From Kitagawia praeruptora (lineage: Eukaryota > Streptophyta > Magnoliopsida > Apiales > Apiaceae): 64,000 nt of DNA. Of the stretch, positions 24,501-35,179 are shown piece after piece; position 1 is the first letter of the stretch; each line of letters starts with the position of its first letter. Under the pieces are notes generated by a model. It saw nothing but the letters and a program-made list of their open reading frames with translations, was not told the DNA's origin and searched no databases. Both the position numbers and the translations under genes were made by a program. The stretch is from the NCBI GenBank assembly GCA_037693485.1, contig CM075348.1, positions 30,994,501 to 31,058,500 of the forward strand. The letters are read 5' to 3'.

Positions 24501-25231
24501 AATGCTCCACTGTAATTGTTTAGTATAAATAGACCCTCTAGGCTCATACAATGAAATTCATGTCTAATAAGCAAATAATGCTCCATTGTATGAGCTTAGA
24601 GGGTCTATTTATACTAAACAATTACAATGGAGCATTATTTAACAAAGATTTCTCATTTATTTACAATGATTATTATAAGTGCTTGTTCAGCATTCCCATT
24701 TTATCTTGATATGATCTTCTTGACTCATCACGACGTGTCATGAATCTTGATTTTAATGCATGTATTCTCTCTTTAATAAGCAAATCATAGATATCTTCAC
24801 AAAATCTGCACAATCAAAATAAATGCAAACCAAGCATAAAAAGGGAAAAATATTGTACTAATTTATTAAAATAATATACAAATATTGTACACTTAAAATG
24901 TGTTATCATAAGCCTAGGGAAAAATTGATCAAGTATATGCTACAGAGTTTGTGATTTGAATTCCAATTTTGCTGTTTTTAGGCAACTTTTGTTTTTATAA
25001 TATGTATGTATTATTGTATACCATATATTTTATATATGCAGATTACTTGTATACAATTACTCTTTTACTTGTTGCAGTATCAATGTGATCGCCTCAACCT
25101 TTGAGGGACAATCTGCAGTAAATAGGCAGAGAATGGTATACAAAGCCATTTGGGAAGAACTTCAAAGCACTGTGCATGCAGTAGACCAGATGACTACTAG
25201 GACACCTTCCGAGGCCGAATCAAAGAAGTGA
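21583..25231 (+). CDS. BOLA4: BolA-like protein, plastid-targeted (three exons)
   Basis: BolA proteins bind monothiol glutaredoxins, sharing a [2Fe-2S] cluster, and act in iron-sulfur and redox control; plastid forms partner GRXS14/GRXS16-type proteins. Exons: 21583-21885, 22539-22606, 25078-25231, giving 174 aa with all splice sites GT-AG. Residues 1 to about 75 are rich in Ser, Arg and Pro and lack acidic residues, as in a transit peptide. The BolA domain covers about residues 90-165, with G-D-G-R-H, the F-E-G-Q-S / R-Q-R-M-V-Y core and the conserved His in V-H-A-V-D near the end. The first ATG is in good context. Intron 2 (2471 bp) is swollen by foldback elements. The naming is by resemblance to Arabidopsis BOLA4; BOLA1 is the alternative. 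Confidence 0.88.
23178..23654. mobile_element. Foldback MITE in BolA intron 2
   Basis: The outer ends GCATGTCCAATGGTG (23178) and CACCATTGGACATGC (ending 23654) are inverted copies. Inside, a longer inverted repeat pairs 23289-23366 with 23424-23503, both containing the TGTGCTATTTTAGCACAAT-type palindrome. No coding capacity. The superfamily is not assigned because no clean target duplication was found. Confidence 0.75.
24033..24175. repeat. GC-richer CGGGT repeats in BolA intron 2
   Basis: Repeats of the kind GGGTCGGGT and AGGGGTGG (two copies of the AGGGGTGG-AATTTCGGGT unit at about 24034 and 24071) stand out from the AT-rich intron. Similar GGGT-rich sequences occur in plant mobile-element termini. 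The identity is unresolved. Confidence 0.5.
24220..24908. mobile_element. 689-bp foldback element in BolA intron 2
   Basis: The terminal inverted repeats TGATAACACATTTTAAGT and ACTTAAAATGTGTTATCA are perfect. The pairing continues almost to the centre near 24560, so nearly the whole element can form one hairpin with arms of about 330 bases. The arms have diverged by many small changes. It has no coding sequence. The flanking bases (CTAAAG on the left, TAAGCC on the right) give no convincing target duplication. Confidence 0.85.
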
Positions 25232-26315
25232 AAATTGATAATCAATAAACAGTATGAATAAACCCTACCTATTTTTTTATGTGCAACTCAATGAGTAGTT
25301 TTGCATGTAAGGTTTGAGTAACTGATGGCTTTCTACATGCCTACTTCTTACCCGTTTGCATATTCGACATATTCAATTTGGGCCAAAAGTGGATTTCGGG
25401 CTAAAGCCTGAATGGGCAATCAGATTTTCAGTGTCGCGTACTTGTAAAAATCAGCAAGTATACGTGACAGAATGCCCGCCAAAATATATTCTGGTTCCCT
25501 TGAATATTCTGATATGAATATCTAGTCGAAACTTCGAGTTGGAAACGGGCACAAGTATTTGTTAAGAAACAATTTGATTCAGTTACTGCCTGAAATGGCC
25601 CAAACATAATAATCAACCGTATCACCTTGGTGTAGGAAAATGTAAAATATCACATAATTAATTCAAGGATTTAGAAGGATTAGAGGACCTAAAATAGTAC
25701 ATCCGAAATAGAAACTTTCATTGCATGCATGGCTGTATTACATTTTACAAACAATTATTGTCAGTGTTTTTTGCTTGTTTTAAATTAATAAATGAAAAAT
25801 AAAATCGGGTGCATTGGATGGTATATTTTACTATGTATAAAGAGTTTTAAGCCAAAAAATAAAAAATAAAATTGGTTTGCTTTCAAAAAAAAATAAAATT
25901 GGTTGCATTAGATAATATGTTTTACTGAATATATAACGAGTTTAAAGCCGACTGAGCATAAATCCATCCGATCTCGTGATTTTAATTTTCACTAGCTGTG
26001 CAAATAATTTTTTCAAGACTGTAGACTGTAGTAGAGCCTATGGTGATGAATGATGGTGTGACTATCCAATCAATTCTTTTCAAAAATCAAAAGCTCCAAC
26101 TATAAAACCTGCAATTTGCTTAACAGGCGCGCCAGTTTGTTCGAGGATAATGACGAGGTTGCAAGTTTTTATTGTAGTTAAACTGCTAGCTGTTTGAGAT
26201 TTGAATTCAATGAAACTCACTTGCAAATAACTAATAAGTCACTAAACTCGGTGAAACTCACTCGCGACTAGGCTGGTGAACTCAAAAAAACTTGTAATCA
26301 ACTAGCTATACTACT
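25232..26315. other. 3' flank of the BolA gene and intergenic DNA
   Basis: This contains the BolA 3' UTR, of unknown extent, followed by AT-rich DNA. I see no further gene; short open frames here have no recognisable features. Confidence 0.5.
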
Positions 26316-26332
26316 AAAAACTTGCAATTTTT

Positions 26333-27109
26333 TATAACTTATACGGAGTACTATGAGAGTCTCTCGTGTAACCTAGCCGCCTCCCCCCTCCCCCCCTCTC
26401 TCGCCTCTCTCCTCCATCCGCCTCGTTCCTCCCTCCTCCTTCACCTCTCTCCGCCTCTCTCCTCCCTCCTCCTTCATTTTCTTCCGATCTTGCTTTTTCT
26501 TCGGATTCAATAAAATCGAGCCTTTTGTTGGGCTTTTGTTTAATTTAAAGTTGTTTTGTTGTATTTGCTCCCAATTTATTTGGGTTTTGATTTCTCTCCT
26601 CCTTGTGAGAGCTTTGTGTGATTTTATGTTAGTTTGGGTTTTGATCTTGGTTACTTTGAAAAGGATTTTTGTGGCTTGGCAGAAGATCTGTAATCCAGGC
26701 AATGAATCTGGTCTGGTGTTGGATATTGCAAGAGCTTACTTTTCACAACTAAATTTTGTTCATCTTATAAGATATGTCACTTGCGGCATGTCTATAGCTG
26801 GATTTCGGCATGTAGATAGCTGGGGTGTTTTTGAATATTGGGCTACAGATGGTTGGTATGTGGAAGTCATTTGCGATATTACTGGTTTCAGGATTGGTGC
26901 AGGATGGATCGACCGAGAAGACACTCTTATCTTTTTTATTTCAAAGAATTATTGTAAAATTCATGATGTAAAACAGTCTGCAAACATAAACAACTACTTG
27001 GTTAGCTCGTTTATTTGTTTCCTTCCAGATTGTATTATCAGTTTAGGATTTTGTCCTGGCTGTGATTTGTTTGTTACAAGTTAATACAACTCCTTGTTTG
27101 TCAAAAAAA
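26333..27109 (+). mobile_element. A-tailed non-LTR retroposon with 17-bp target duplication
   Basis: The element starts just after AAAAACTTGCAATTTTT (26316-26332) and ends in an A tail that runs into a second copy of the same 17 bases (27110-27126). Long target duplications plus an A tail mark target-primed reverse transcription. The 5' part is a CT-rich stretch (26380-26480) like plant L1 5' UTRs. A 182-codon frame (26536-27084) covers the rest but shows no endonuclease or reverse transcriptase motifs. It could be an internally deleted LINE or a LINE-mobilised transcript. Confidence 0.8.
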
Positions 27110-27269
27110 AAAAACTTGCAATTTTTGGTTATATCCTATGACATTAACTTCAAACTTTTTGAATTTAGTTAAACTCAGCCACAACTTGCAACTGGATCAC
27201 TAAAATCATAAAATTCTACTAATTAAAATTGAGTGAAGACCCTTTTCAAACATTTAAAAGTTTTGTTGC

Positions 27270-27535
27270 AAGCATGGTTGTAAAAATCGGTAATCGGCAT
27301 AAATCGGTTGAGGTACCGATTTAAGATTAATCGGGTAATCGGGGATTAATCGGAAGGATTAATCGGAGTATTAATCGGATATTATAATAATATTTAATAT
27401 ATTAGTCTAATTTACAATTAAACATATAACTTTAAATAAATTCATAGGATTAATCGGATTTCAAAAATCGAATCGGTTGGCTAACTTACAGAGGATTAAT
27501 CGGGGATTAATCGGCTAAATCGGGAATTTTTAGAA
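27270..27535. repeat. Short repeats of ATTAATCGG type
   Basis: The motif GATTAATCGG and variants recur about ten times, with related ATCGGTAATCGG at the left end. Similar repeats occur at other plant element termini. I see no coding content. Confidence 0.6.
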
Positions 27536-27819
27536 CCATTGCAAGTAGTGTCAATATTAACAGTAAATTTTCTTTACGAAAAACTCAAGTAAATCACCTA
27601 GACATGTAAGTGAATTGTAAAGTTCTGAAAGAAATCCACATAAAAGAATTTGAAGGTCAAAATATTGATCTAAGGTAACATTTACTACACTTTAACAACT
27701 TAATGTTTAAGATTCTAGATATTACCCCCTTGCGGGAATATGTTTAGCACAGATGTCACTACTCTACCAAAACTGCCCAACTGTTTGTACTCAGCATGCT
27801 TACCTATCAGATTCACATG

Positions 27820-28786
27820 GGGTTAAATAGGGCTTTAATTCGAGTCGAGCCGGGCGAGTTCGAGCCGAGCCTTAAATCGAGTCGGGTTTTTTTAAACGAG
27901 TCGAGCCGGGCTCGTTTATTAAACGAGCCGAAAATTCCCGCCGAACTCGACTCGTTTAATTTCACGAGTCGAGTCGAGCCGGCTCGTTTAGCTAAACGAG
28001 CCGGTTTTAACGAGTCGGGCGAGCCGCTCGTTTAATTTTACACTTAATCGAGCCTAAAACTCTACCCGAACTCGGCTCATTTAATTTCACGAGTCAAGTC
28101 GAGCCGGCTCGTTTAATTAAACGAGCCGGAACCTCTACTCGAGCTCGGCTTTAAACGAGCCGAGTCGAGCTCAATTAAACGAGTTCGAGCCGGGTGAGCT
28201 CGCGAGCCGCCCGGCTCGAATTACAGCTCTAGGGTTAAATATCAAACTGATCACTGAAGTGAAGCTCATATATCATTTTACTCACCGATCTCAACGGGAT
28301 ATCATTCGAATCACTTAAGTCATAATAAATATCAAACAAATAACTCTAAATATGTGCTCGAAAACTAAAAATAATCTTCTGTTAATTCTGCACATTTTTA
28401 TTGAATGCTACCACAACCAAATGAAAATTTGTTAAATTCTAGTATTTTTGATAATATATTTAGATTTTTAAAATTTATTTACTATTTATTTTTAATTTTA
28501 TAGTCATTTTTCTTATTTTAATTAAAAATAAATAGTAAATAAAGTTTTTAAATTCTAAATATATTATCTAAAATACTAGAATTTAACAACTTTCATTTGG
28601 TTGTGGTAGCATTCAAGAAAAATAGGCAGAATTTAACAAAAGATTATTTTTAGTTTTCGAGCACATATTTAGAGTTATCGGTTTGATATTTATTATGACT
28701 TAAGTGATTCAAATGATACCCCGTTGAGATCGATGAGTAAAATGATATATGGGCTTTACTTCAGTGATCACTTTGATATTTAACCC
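27820..28786. mobile_element. Foldback MITE with 10-bp target duplication
   Basis: The left terminus GGGTTAAA...TATCAAACTGATCACTG and the right terminus (ending TTTGATATTTAACCC at 28786) are inverted copies. The pairing extends over most of the element except the nested insertion. The flanks GATTCACATG at 27810-27819 and 28787-28796 are identical. A 10-bp duplication fits Mutator-like elements. It has no coding capacity of its own. Confidence 0.85.
27828..28231. mobile_element. GC-rich hAT-like MITE nested in the terminus of another MITE
   Basis: 404 bp built of CGAGCCGAGTCGAG-type repeats. Its ends TAGGGCTTTAATTCGAG and CTCGAATTACAGCTCTA are imperfect inverted repeats. The 8 bp GGGTTAAA is present on both sides (27820-27827 and 28232-28239). 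An 8-bp duplication and these termini suit the hAT superfamily. It landed inside the first bases of the outer element, so it is the younger of the two. The 79-codon frame at 27796-28035 is an artefact of the repeats. Confidence 0.85.
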
Positions 28787-28809
28787 GATTCACATGTGTT
28801 TTCTGCAAC

Positions 28810-29179
28810 TTAAAGCAACATTTCCCTTTCTTCATCAGTTGTAGCTGCCTGTTGTCGCTTCTTCAACACTGGCATCTTACCAGGGAAAGCCCATCTTAAA
28901 AACCTTTCCCAAGCATAGCAGCACAAAAACATAAGAAACGCCCAGATGAGAAGCTTGTCCCTTAATCCTTTTGGCATCGGGACCAACTTCAACCAGTCAT
29001 TCAAGTCCCCGAATACATCAGAGGTAATGGCAGTAAAGAAAACCACAGCGGCCAAAAGGGCATAACAGAATGGTGTGTTTTCATAAATACTCTGATTGAA
29101 AGGGCGGCCCATATAATTTACAGCAAATGTAGCAACCTGGATCATCAGGTTCACCATGTATGAAACTGTATTCACAAGA
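28810..29179 (-). pseudogene. P5A-type ATPase pseudogene, C-terminal fragment
   Basis: The frame resembles the last part of plant P5A ATPases (Arabidopsis PDR2/MIA; Spf1 family), ER membrane pumps needed for removing mis-inserted helices and for ER ion balance. It encodes the last membrane segments with the N-Y-M-G-x-P-F-N-Q-S, D-L-N-D-W-L-K-L-V-P and L-L-I-W-A-F-L-M-F motifs and a basic-acidic tail, ending at 28810. It is cut at 29179 by the Retand element and resumes at 42543. The codon broken by the insertion falls between the Leu and Val of the H-P-N-L-V-N-T sequence. Confidence 0.88.
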
Positions 29180-29795
29180 TGATAATTCTCACGGCCGATT
29201 AGAGGCTTCCGATCACTGTTCCGGGGATGCTTCACTTGAGTTTGGGTATCTGCAAAACAATGCTTGCCCGGGGGTGGTGGCCGTCAAGCACCTCCGGTGT
29301 GAGAATCAGTAATCGGAAATAATAATAATCAAGCTGGTAAGAATGTATCTGTGTGAAGGGAGAAAATGAGTAATAAGTTTGTGCTGCTAAAATTGTGTGT
29401 GTCCTCACCTTATGTGCAGAATGGGGGTATTTATAGGCTAGGACTCCCAATCACTGTTTTATCCACTCGGCTGCCCACTTGTTGCGCCGCTATAGCTACA
29501 GTGAGCCACCATTGGAACAGTGATTAGTGTCCCTTCCACACATACCTCGATCCTACCACAGCCGCTTTTACTACAGTTGAATGTCCTTGTGTTCCTTTGA
29601 CTACCTTTATGGTTCCTTGCCTTAGTGAGCAAGATACCAAGATATTTTTCACAAGTATTTTTGTAAAGATATTTGTTGTCAAGATGAGCAAGTTGGGAGA
29701 AAATAATATCTTATGACACGTGTAAGGTAGAAAGGTACTGCTTTGGTTATTTTAGCAGCGTGTGCCCGCTGTTGGCTTACAGCGGGTACCTATCA
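29180..29795 (-). repeat. Retand 3' LTR
   Basis: 616 bp. On the minus strand it begins TGATAGGTACCC and ends GAATTATCA. It contains a minus-strand TATA box (29428-29435). It differs from its partner by single-base changes and by lacking a 12-bp repeat (CCGAGCACTGTT). Confidence 0.93.
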
Positions 29796-29812
29796 TTGCC
29801 CCCTACTCCCTC
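29796..29812 (-). other. Retand polypurine tract
   Basis: On the minus strand a purine run of the type GGGAGTAGGGGGCAA ends exactly at the start of the 3' LTR. Confidence 0.8.
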
Positions 29813-29873
29813 TATGTGCTTTAGCGGGTAGGGGGAGTAGAAAGAAACGAAAATGCAAAAATATGTAACGACT

Positions 29874-30266
29874 GTGCCCCCCAAGTGTTGGCAGACAACA
29901 CTTAGGAGTTAGAAAAAATTTGTGAAAATATGCCCCCCAATTTTTGGCGGACAACACTTAGGAGTTAGAAAAAATTTGTGAAAATATGCCCCCCAAGTGT
30001 TGGCGGACAACACTTAGGAGTTAGAAAAAATTTGTGAAAATATGCCCCCCAAGTGTTGGCGGACAACACTTAGGAGTTAGAAAAAAATTTGTGAAAATAT
30101 GCCCCCTAAGTGTTGGCGGACAACACTTAGGAGTTAGAAAAAATTTGTGAAAATATGCCCTCCAAGTGTTGGCGGACAACACTTAGGAGTTAGAAAAAAT
30201 TTGTGAAAATATGCCCCCCAAGTGTTGGCGGACAACACTTAGGAGTTAGAAAAAATTTGTGAAAAA
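29874..30266. repeat. Tandem array, seven units of 56-57 bp, each with a hairpin
   Basis: Units start at about 29875, 29932, 29988, 30045, 30103, 30159 and 30216. Each has a C-run, then AAGTGTTG-GCGGA-CAACACTT, an 8-bp stem with a 5-base loop, then a GA-rich spacer. The second unit has lost part of the stem (AATTTTTG). The array lies just inside the 3' LTR of the Retand element, before the plus-strand gene. Confidence 0.93.
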
Positions 30267-31318
30267 TGGGATGCGTTTGACAACAGGTTTTGGTGCTTGA
30301 CGGGCTTTGGAGTTAAAACGGTTTTGTTTGATATGTGTAACTGCTCTTGAAATAAATGCAATAATTGATAATAAATGAGAAATTCGAAATAAATGAGGGA
30401 ATAATATTAAATGTCAATAATAAGAGAAATGATAAGTGGTGGCTCGTATTAATGAGCGAAGTGACCTTTGGGTGGAAAGAGAATGTACCTTTGTGATGTA
30501 ATATGAAGAGAAAAGTGAGAAGTTATTACCAATTGAGTAGTTGATGTTTTGTACCGAGGCCACTACTGCGTGCCTGTGACGTGTCCCAATCAGAAATTGC
30601 CATGTGTGGGCTGTAAGTTTTCTCCCCTCTTTACACGCGCCGCACGTATTAAGAGGGGGAGTTGTACAGTTTTTATTCTTTCACTGTCTTTGTATCTTGT
30701 TTTCTCCATATTTTCTTGCTTTGCTCTCGGCTTTTGCTTGTTGTGGTTTTTCCGGTGATCGACGAAATATGTGCTAGTTGAAGCCATTTCTATCTCCTGC
30801 TTGAAGGTGAGATTCTTGCTTCTTTGTATTTTTCTTTTGTGATTTCTGTTTCCTAGATAAAAGTGCCATGTTTGTATCTCCATTGTTGCGATATCTGTGT
30901 GAGTATATAGGATTTTTCGAGATGGGTTTGAGTTTTGGGATAATTTGTAGTGATTCTATTTCGCTTTCGTAGGTTGTAAATTGTCCGATTTTGGTCTGTG
31001 ATAACTTGTTCTTGTGTTTGTCAGTAGTTTAATGTCAGTTTTTTGTGATTGCAATTCTCGTGAATCGATGGTGTAAGAGTGTGTTCATGTAAGTGAGGGT
31101 CTGTATATGTGTTTGTATGTATTGGATAAAGTGTATAAATTGCTTTATGATGCTAGGGTTTCGTTGTTTGTGGAGGGAAGTAGAATATGAATCATTTTGT
31201 TGATAAATAAACAAGAAAAAATGTAAATTCTTGTGAATATCCACGTGTACCTTGTTCGTTGTTAGCGGTTTTTCTGTAGGAGGTATGTGTGCCATTTACT
31301 TTAAGAACTTTATTGTAG

Positions 31319-34300
31319 ATGGGTGACGAATTTACTGATCCCGCTATCGGCGAGAAAAGAGCGTTGATAAACGGGTATGGTCGCTGGGCGGACCCAAATT
31401 AGTTAACATTTCCAGCCGTTCTGCCAAGAAACCGCTATCAGTACTTCGAGAGTAGTGAGAGTTTGTTTCGGGCGACCAAAGTGCCCCCCACGCCGTATTC
31501 AAAATGCCGAAATAGACAAGGAATTTGCCGAATTTTCCCATCTGCAGCATGATAGTACTTTCAAAGCTGATGATTGGGCTGAGTATGTATCAAGAATGTT
31601 CAGGATTGAGGAAGGTTATTTCTGGAGGCGTGCAGAACCCGGGGAGAGACTATACCACCGGTTTGATGACGGATCCATATGCATACCCGTGAGTCATTTG
31701 AAGGCGGGTTTCTGCCTGCCCCCCCATAAATTTATCATGGATTTGTTCCGTCTTCATTTTAGGTGTCCGTTGGCTCAGTTTACTCCTAACTCGATAAGGT
31801 CCGTAAACTGGTTTATAGCTAGTTGCGAACGTAGGGGGAAGCAGCCTACTTTTAAGGCATTTTTCTGTTTATTTGATATGAAGGCCAGCCGTGCGAAACC
31901 CTTTTATGAGTTACAATTTGCAAAACCAAAAAGTCGCATAGGACAAGCCCTGAATGGCCATCGACCGTTTGCTTTTCCCAAGGGAATGGCAGGATGGCAA
32001 GGGGAGTTTCTGATAATTGGTGGTGGAGAGTTCGCTTGGCAGAGAAACTTCACAAAAAAGGTTGAGTGTGCTTACAAAGTGAACCGAAGTCGGCTTAGCC
32101 ATAATGAAATGGACGTCCTTGTTAGGCTTGTGATGGTAATGGGTGAAGTGTGGACAGAAAATAACTTGATTGACCCGGCCGATTTGAGAAAGAATTGTTG
32201 TAAGTTTCTTTTCTAGACTTTGTTGTTGTTTGATGTGTTCTGTAACTGAGATTGTTTATCTTTGTTTTTGTAGTGTTGGATCCGCGTAAGCAAGAGCTAG
32301 ATCTACACCCAACTCTGGGTTTGACCGAGGCCAAATTATATGCTGACTTCATGCTTACCGTGCCGCCAAGACCTAAACGAGTTCGTGCCGGGTTATTTGC
32401 TGTTGATAATATTCTAGATGCTTTTGATCTGTCTGGTAATGTTGAGGTTGGTCAAACATCTGCCTCTGTTGAGGTTGACACCGCTGTTGAAGAGCCCGTT
32501 TCTGAGGAGGAATTTTCTGAAGATGACCTTGGTGATGATGATGTTAATTCTGAGGGTGATTCTCTATCTGAGGAGTTGGCCGGTGGTGCTGCTGCTAGAG
32601 AAAGATATGATGTATTTGAGGAAAATCTGCAAGATGCCCAAGGGGATGAGTACATTGCTGAGGACGATGAATCCGTTGAGAAAGAAATGTCCGTGGAGAG
32701 GGATGTTCCCGCTGAAAAAGAGCCGTCCGTTGAAAAGGACTTTGTGGCTGATTCTGAGGGCGAAAGTTCGGGTGCTGAGGTAAGGAGGACAGTTGTTTCT
32801 CATATGGTAACAGATACCGATGATGAGTTTGATATCCGCTCTGTGAGTGTAAGGGCTGCTATTCAAAGGGAGGAGCGGGGTTCGGTTGTTGCTCCCGCTA
32901 AGATAACCGCAAGTGGGAGTAAAGTTATTGTGGATGTTGATACTGGGAAGGAGTTGTTTGCTGAGAGAGAGCAGGAGGTATCGCTCGAAGGAGCGAAAGA
33001 TATCGCAGCTGAAACTCTTCGTCAATCAAAGCGCAAGGCTGTTACGGAGGCTAGTACTTCGAAACGTAGACGTATTGAGCCTACTCAGGTGAACGAGGCT
33101 GCTTTTGAAAACCAAGGCATGAAGCAATTCGTTGAGGACGATTCTGACGGTGTTGATGCTGAGTATGATGCTGAGGATGCCACGGGGGATGATGGTGAGA
33201 ATGAGGTCGATGATGATGTTGAGGATGTCGGAGATGCCTCTGAGGAAATAGTGTATTACACGAGCAGTGATGATTAAGTGGATGATGCAGAAGTTGGAGC
33301 CAGGCCTGGTTATGGGTTTCTTTTTAAGTTGGGGCCTAATACCTTCACTGTTGATTCCATGACTGACGATGATCTTGTGAGGATGAATGAACTGAGCAGG
33401 GAGCGGATGTGTCGTCTATCCCAAAAATATGCTACACGGGTATGTAAATTTGTGACAATTTATGTAGTTTATTTCTGGTTAATGTCCGTTGTTGACGTTT
33501 TTGTTTTTTGTGCTTGTGTTTTTTGTAGAATCAATGTATGTATACAGGCTTGATGGCTCGTGGTAATATGTATCGTAGCAGTAATATTGCTTTGAAACAG
33601 AAAGTGAAGCTACTAGAGGCGGAACTGTCCGCTGAGAGGGTCATGAAAGATAATGCTGCTAGGGCTTTGCACGAGATTGAAACTGAGAAAACTGACCTCA
33701 GAGCAAGCTATGCGTATAGTGCTGATTTGCGATGATTTTTGGCGGAGGATAAAATAGAACTTGAGACTGAGAAAGCCGCTTTGTCCGAACAGGTAAAGAA
33801 CTTGACTGCGTCGCTAAAATTTGAAAAGGAACGTGGTGATGATGCTGAAGCTCATCTTAATTCTCGCCCAACCGAAGCGGATGCCATATTGAAGTTTAGA
33901 AATAGTGTTGAGTTTGCGGAGATTGTAAAGGCTGAAGCCGTTAAGGCTGCAAGTGTGGTTGCGGGCGGTGTTGTAGCACAGCAAAGGCAGGATCCCGCTG
34001 ATACCGTACCCGAGATTGCTCAATTAAAAACTGAGTTGGCTAGGCTAAAGTCGAAAGTAAAGAAATCCAAACGTAAAGCCAGAGCCTTGAAAGCCCGTCT
34101 TGGGGAGACCGAGAGAAAGAGTGTTGGTTGCCAGTGTGATGTTGTTGGTGATATGGGCACGCAGACCGTTGAAAATGAGTTGGTTGCCACTGAGAACCTG
34201 GTTGCCGCTGAGAACCCTGAAGTTGTAGTAGATATTACTCCGCTATCAGTGATATCGGTGACTTATAGTGAAAGTGATGAAGAGGATGTAGAGCCGTTGA

Positions 34301-34341
34301 GGGGTATGGTGGAGCCACTGAGCGGGTCTCGTTGGGCTTAA
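31319..34341 (+). pseudogene. Antisense spliced gene of the Retand element (acidic, coiled-coil protein), broken
   Basis: The gene lies opposite to gag-pol. The likely start ATG (31319) follows an acceptor AG, with a matching donor GTGAGA at about 30807, implying a 5'-leader intron. Two further introns look real: 32200-32273 and 33440-33528, both GT-AG and restoring frame. The N-terminal 250 residues resemble the putative gypsy-type transposon domain found in antisense frames of Tat elements. The middle (about 32440-33277) is highly acidic. The C-terminal part (33529-34110) is a predicted coiled coil with a basic run. Lesions: a stop near 31399 followed by a frameshift before 31455, a stop at 33275-33277 and one near 33733. 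The function of these proteins is unknown. Confidence 0.8.
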
Positions 34342-34729
34342 CTTATTTTTTGTAACTTCTGCTATGAACTTATTTCTTTTTGATTTGTTTTGAAGTCACT
34401 CAGCGGGTGTGTCCGCTGGGTGACTTGGAAACATCCTGATATTGCCTCGTACTTTGGAAATTTCAAACTCTAGGATATTTTTGTGTTTGGATATATTTTG
34501 GTAATTTGCTTCCAGATATAATCGAATTTGTGCTTGTATTTCTTTGTCAAAGTTGGTAGTAAATATGTGTGGGAAAATGTTTACCTGGAAATTTTAATTT
34601 TGACTGTGGGAGTTTGTTTCGAGCATTTAATGCTGCATGGGAGTCAAAATATTTTGACTGTGTCTTTACTTTTCTTTGCATGGGAACTGTAGCTTTTGAC
34701 TGGTGATAACTTTAACCTCCTTTTACCCC

Positions 34730-34737
34730 TATAAATA
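34730..34737 (+). promoter_or_regulatory. TATA box of the small antisense gene
   Basis: TATAAATA sits 78 bases before the ATG at 34815, at a normal distance for a plant promoter with a short leader. It is separated from the preceding antisense gene by about 390 bases, so this unit appears to have its own promoter. Confidence 0.7.
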
Positions 34738-34814
34738 GGAGGGTTTTGCTCTTGTGTTGGATAAACCTCTTCTGTATTTGATCTAACGAATCCATCCCTT
34801 TTCACTCAAATCAT

Positions 34815-35117
34815 ATGGATCTGTCTAAGATGGATGATTTCTTCAGTCCTTTTGCTGGGGCACGGGAGCGTTCTCTCTCTAAAGAGAGTGAGGATCTTTG
34901 GTTAGCCCTTGCCAATCACCATGAGGAAAAGGGCGATCTGTACACGGCTGAAGAATTCCGGAAGCATGCTCGGAAAATTGCTCGTACTCGTGCTGCGGAA
35001 GAGGCCAAGGATGCACCGGAGACGGATGTAATTGACTTCCGTTTTCGTGCCCCTCATCAGGGTGAAAGCTCTGAAAAGAAGGATGCGGATGCTAAGAAGA
35101 AAGCTCCCCAAGCATGA
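34815..35117 (+). CDS. Small intact antisense ORF of the Retand element (100 aa)
   Basis: An uninterrupted 100-codon frame on the plus strand, opposite to gag-pol. It is hydrophilic with no membrane segment. The N-terminal part has an acidic-hydrophobic patch. The middle (about residues 20-62) looks helical, with a W-L-A-L-A-N-H-H element and an A-E-E-F-R-K-H-A-R pattern. The C-terminus is rich in Lys, Asp, Ala and Glu. A TATA box lies upstream (34730-34737) and an AATAAA signal follows at 35180-35185. It is the only element-encoded frame here without a lesion. I do not recognise the protein and assign no function. Confidence 0.6.
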   Translation: MDLSKMDDFFSPFAGARERSLSKESEDLWLALANHHEEKGDLYTAEEFRKHARKIARTRAAEEAKDAPETDVIDFRFRAPHQGESSEKKDADAKKKAPQA

Positions 35118-35179
35118 AGGATTTGTAGATATAGGATCTCAATCCTTGTAATAATATGCTTGTAATCCTTTATTTAATT

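Noticed and set aside
24211..24920. TAAAG/TAAGC as a target duplication of the intron-2 foldback
   Set aside because: The flanks match imperfectly over only three to four bases, so I do not claim a duplication.
26536..27084. 182-codon open frame
   Set aside because: It lies within an A-tailed retroposon and shows no family motif; more likely an accidental frame in LINE-derived sequence than a gene.
27796..28035. 79-codon open frame
   Set aside because: Produced by CGAGCCGAG repeats of the nested MITE.
29874..30266. Regular repeats that look like a CRISPR array
   Set aside because: Units are near-identical throughout with no variable spacers, and the context is a plant retrotransposon.
32564..33025. 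153-codon minus-strand frame inside the antisense gene region
   Set aside because: It is a shadow of the acidic plus-strand frame, whose codon pattern and introns are coherent.
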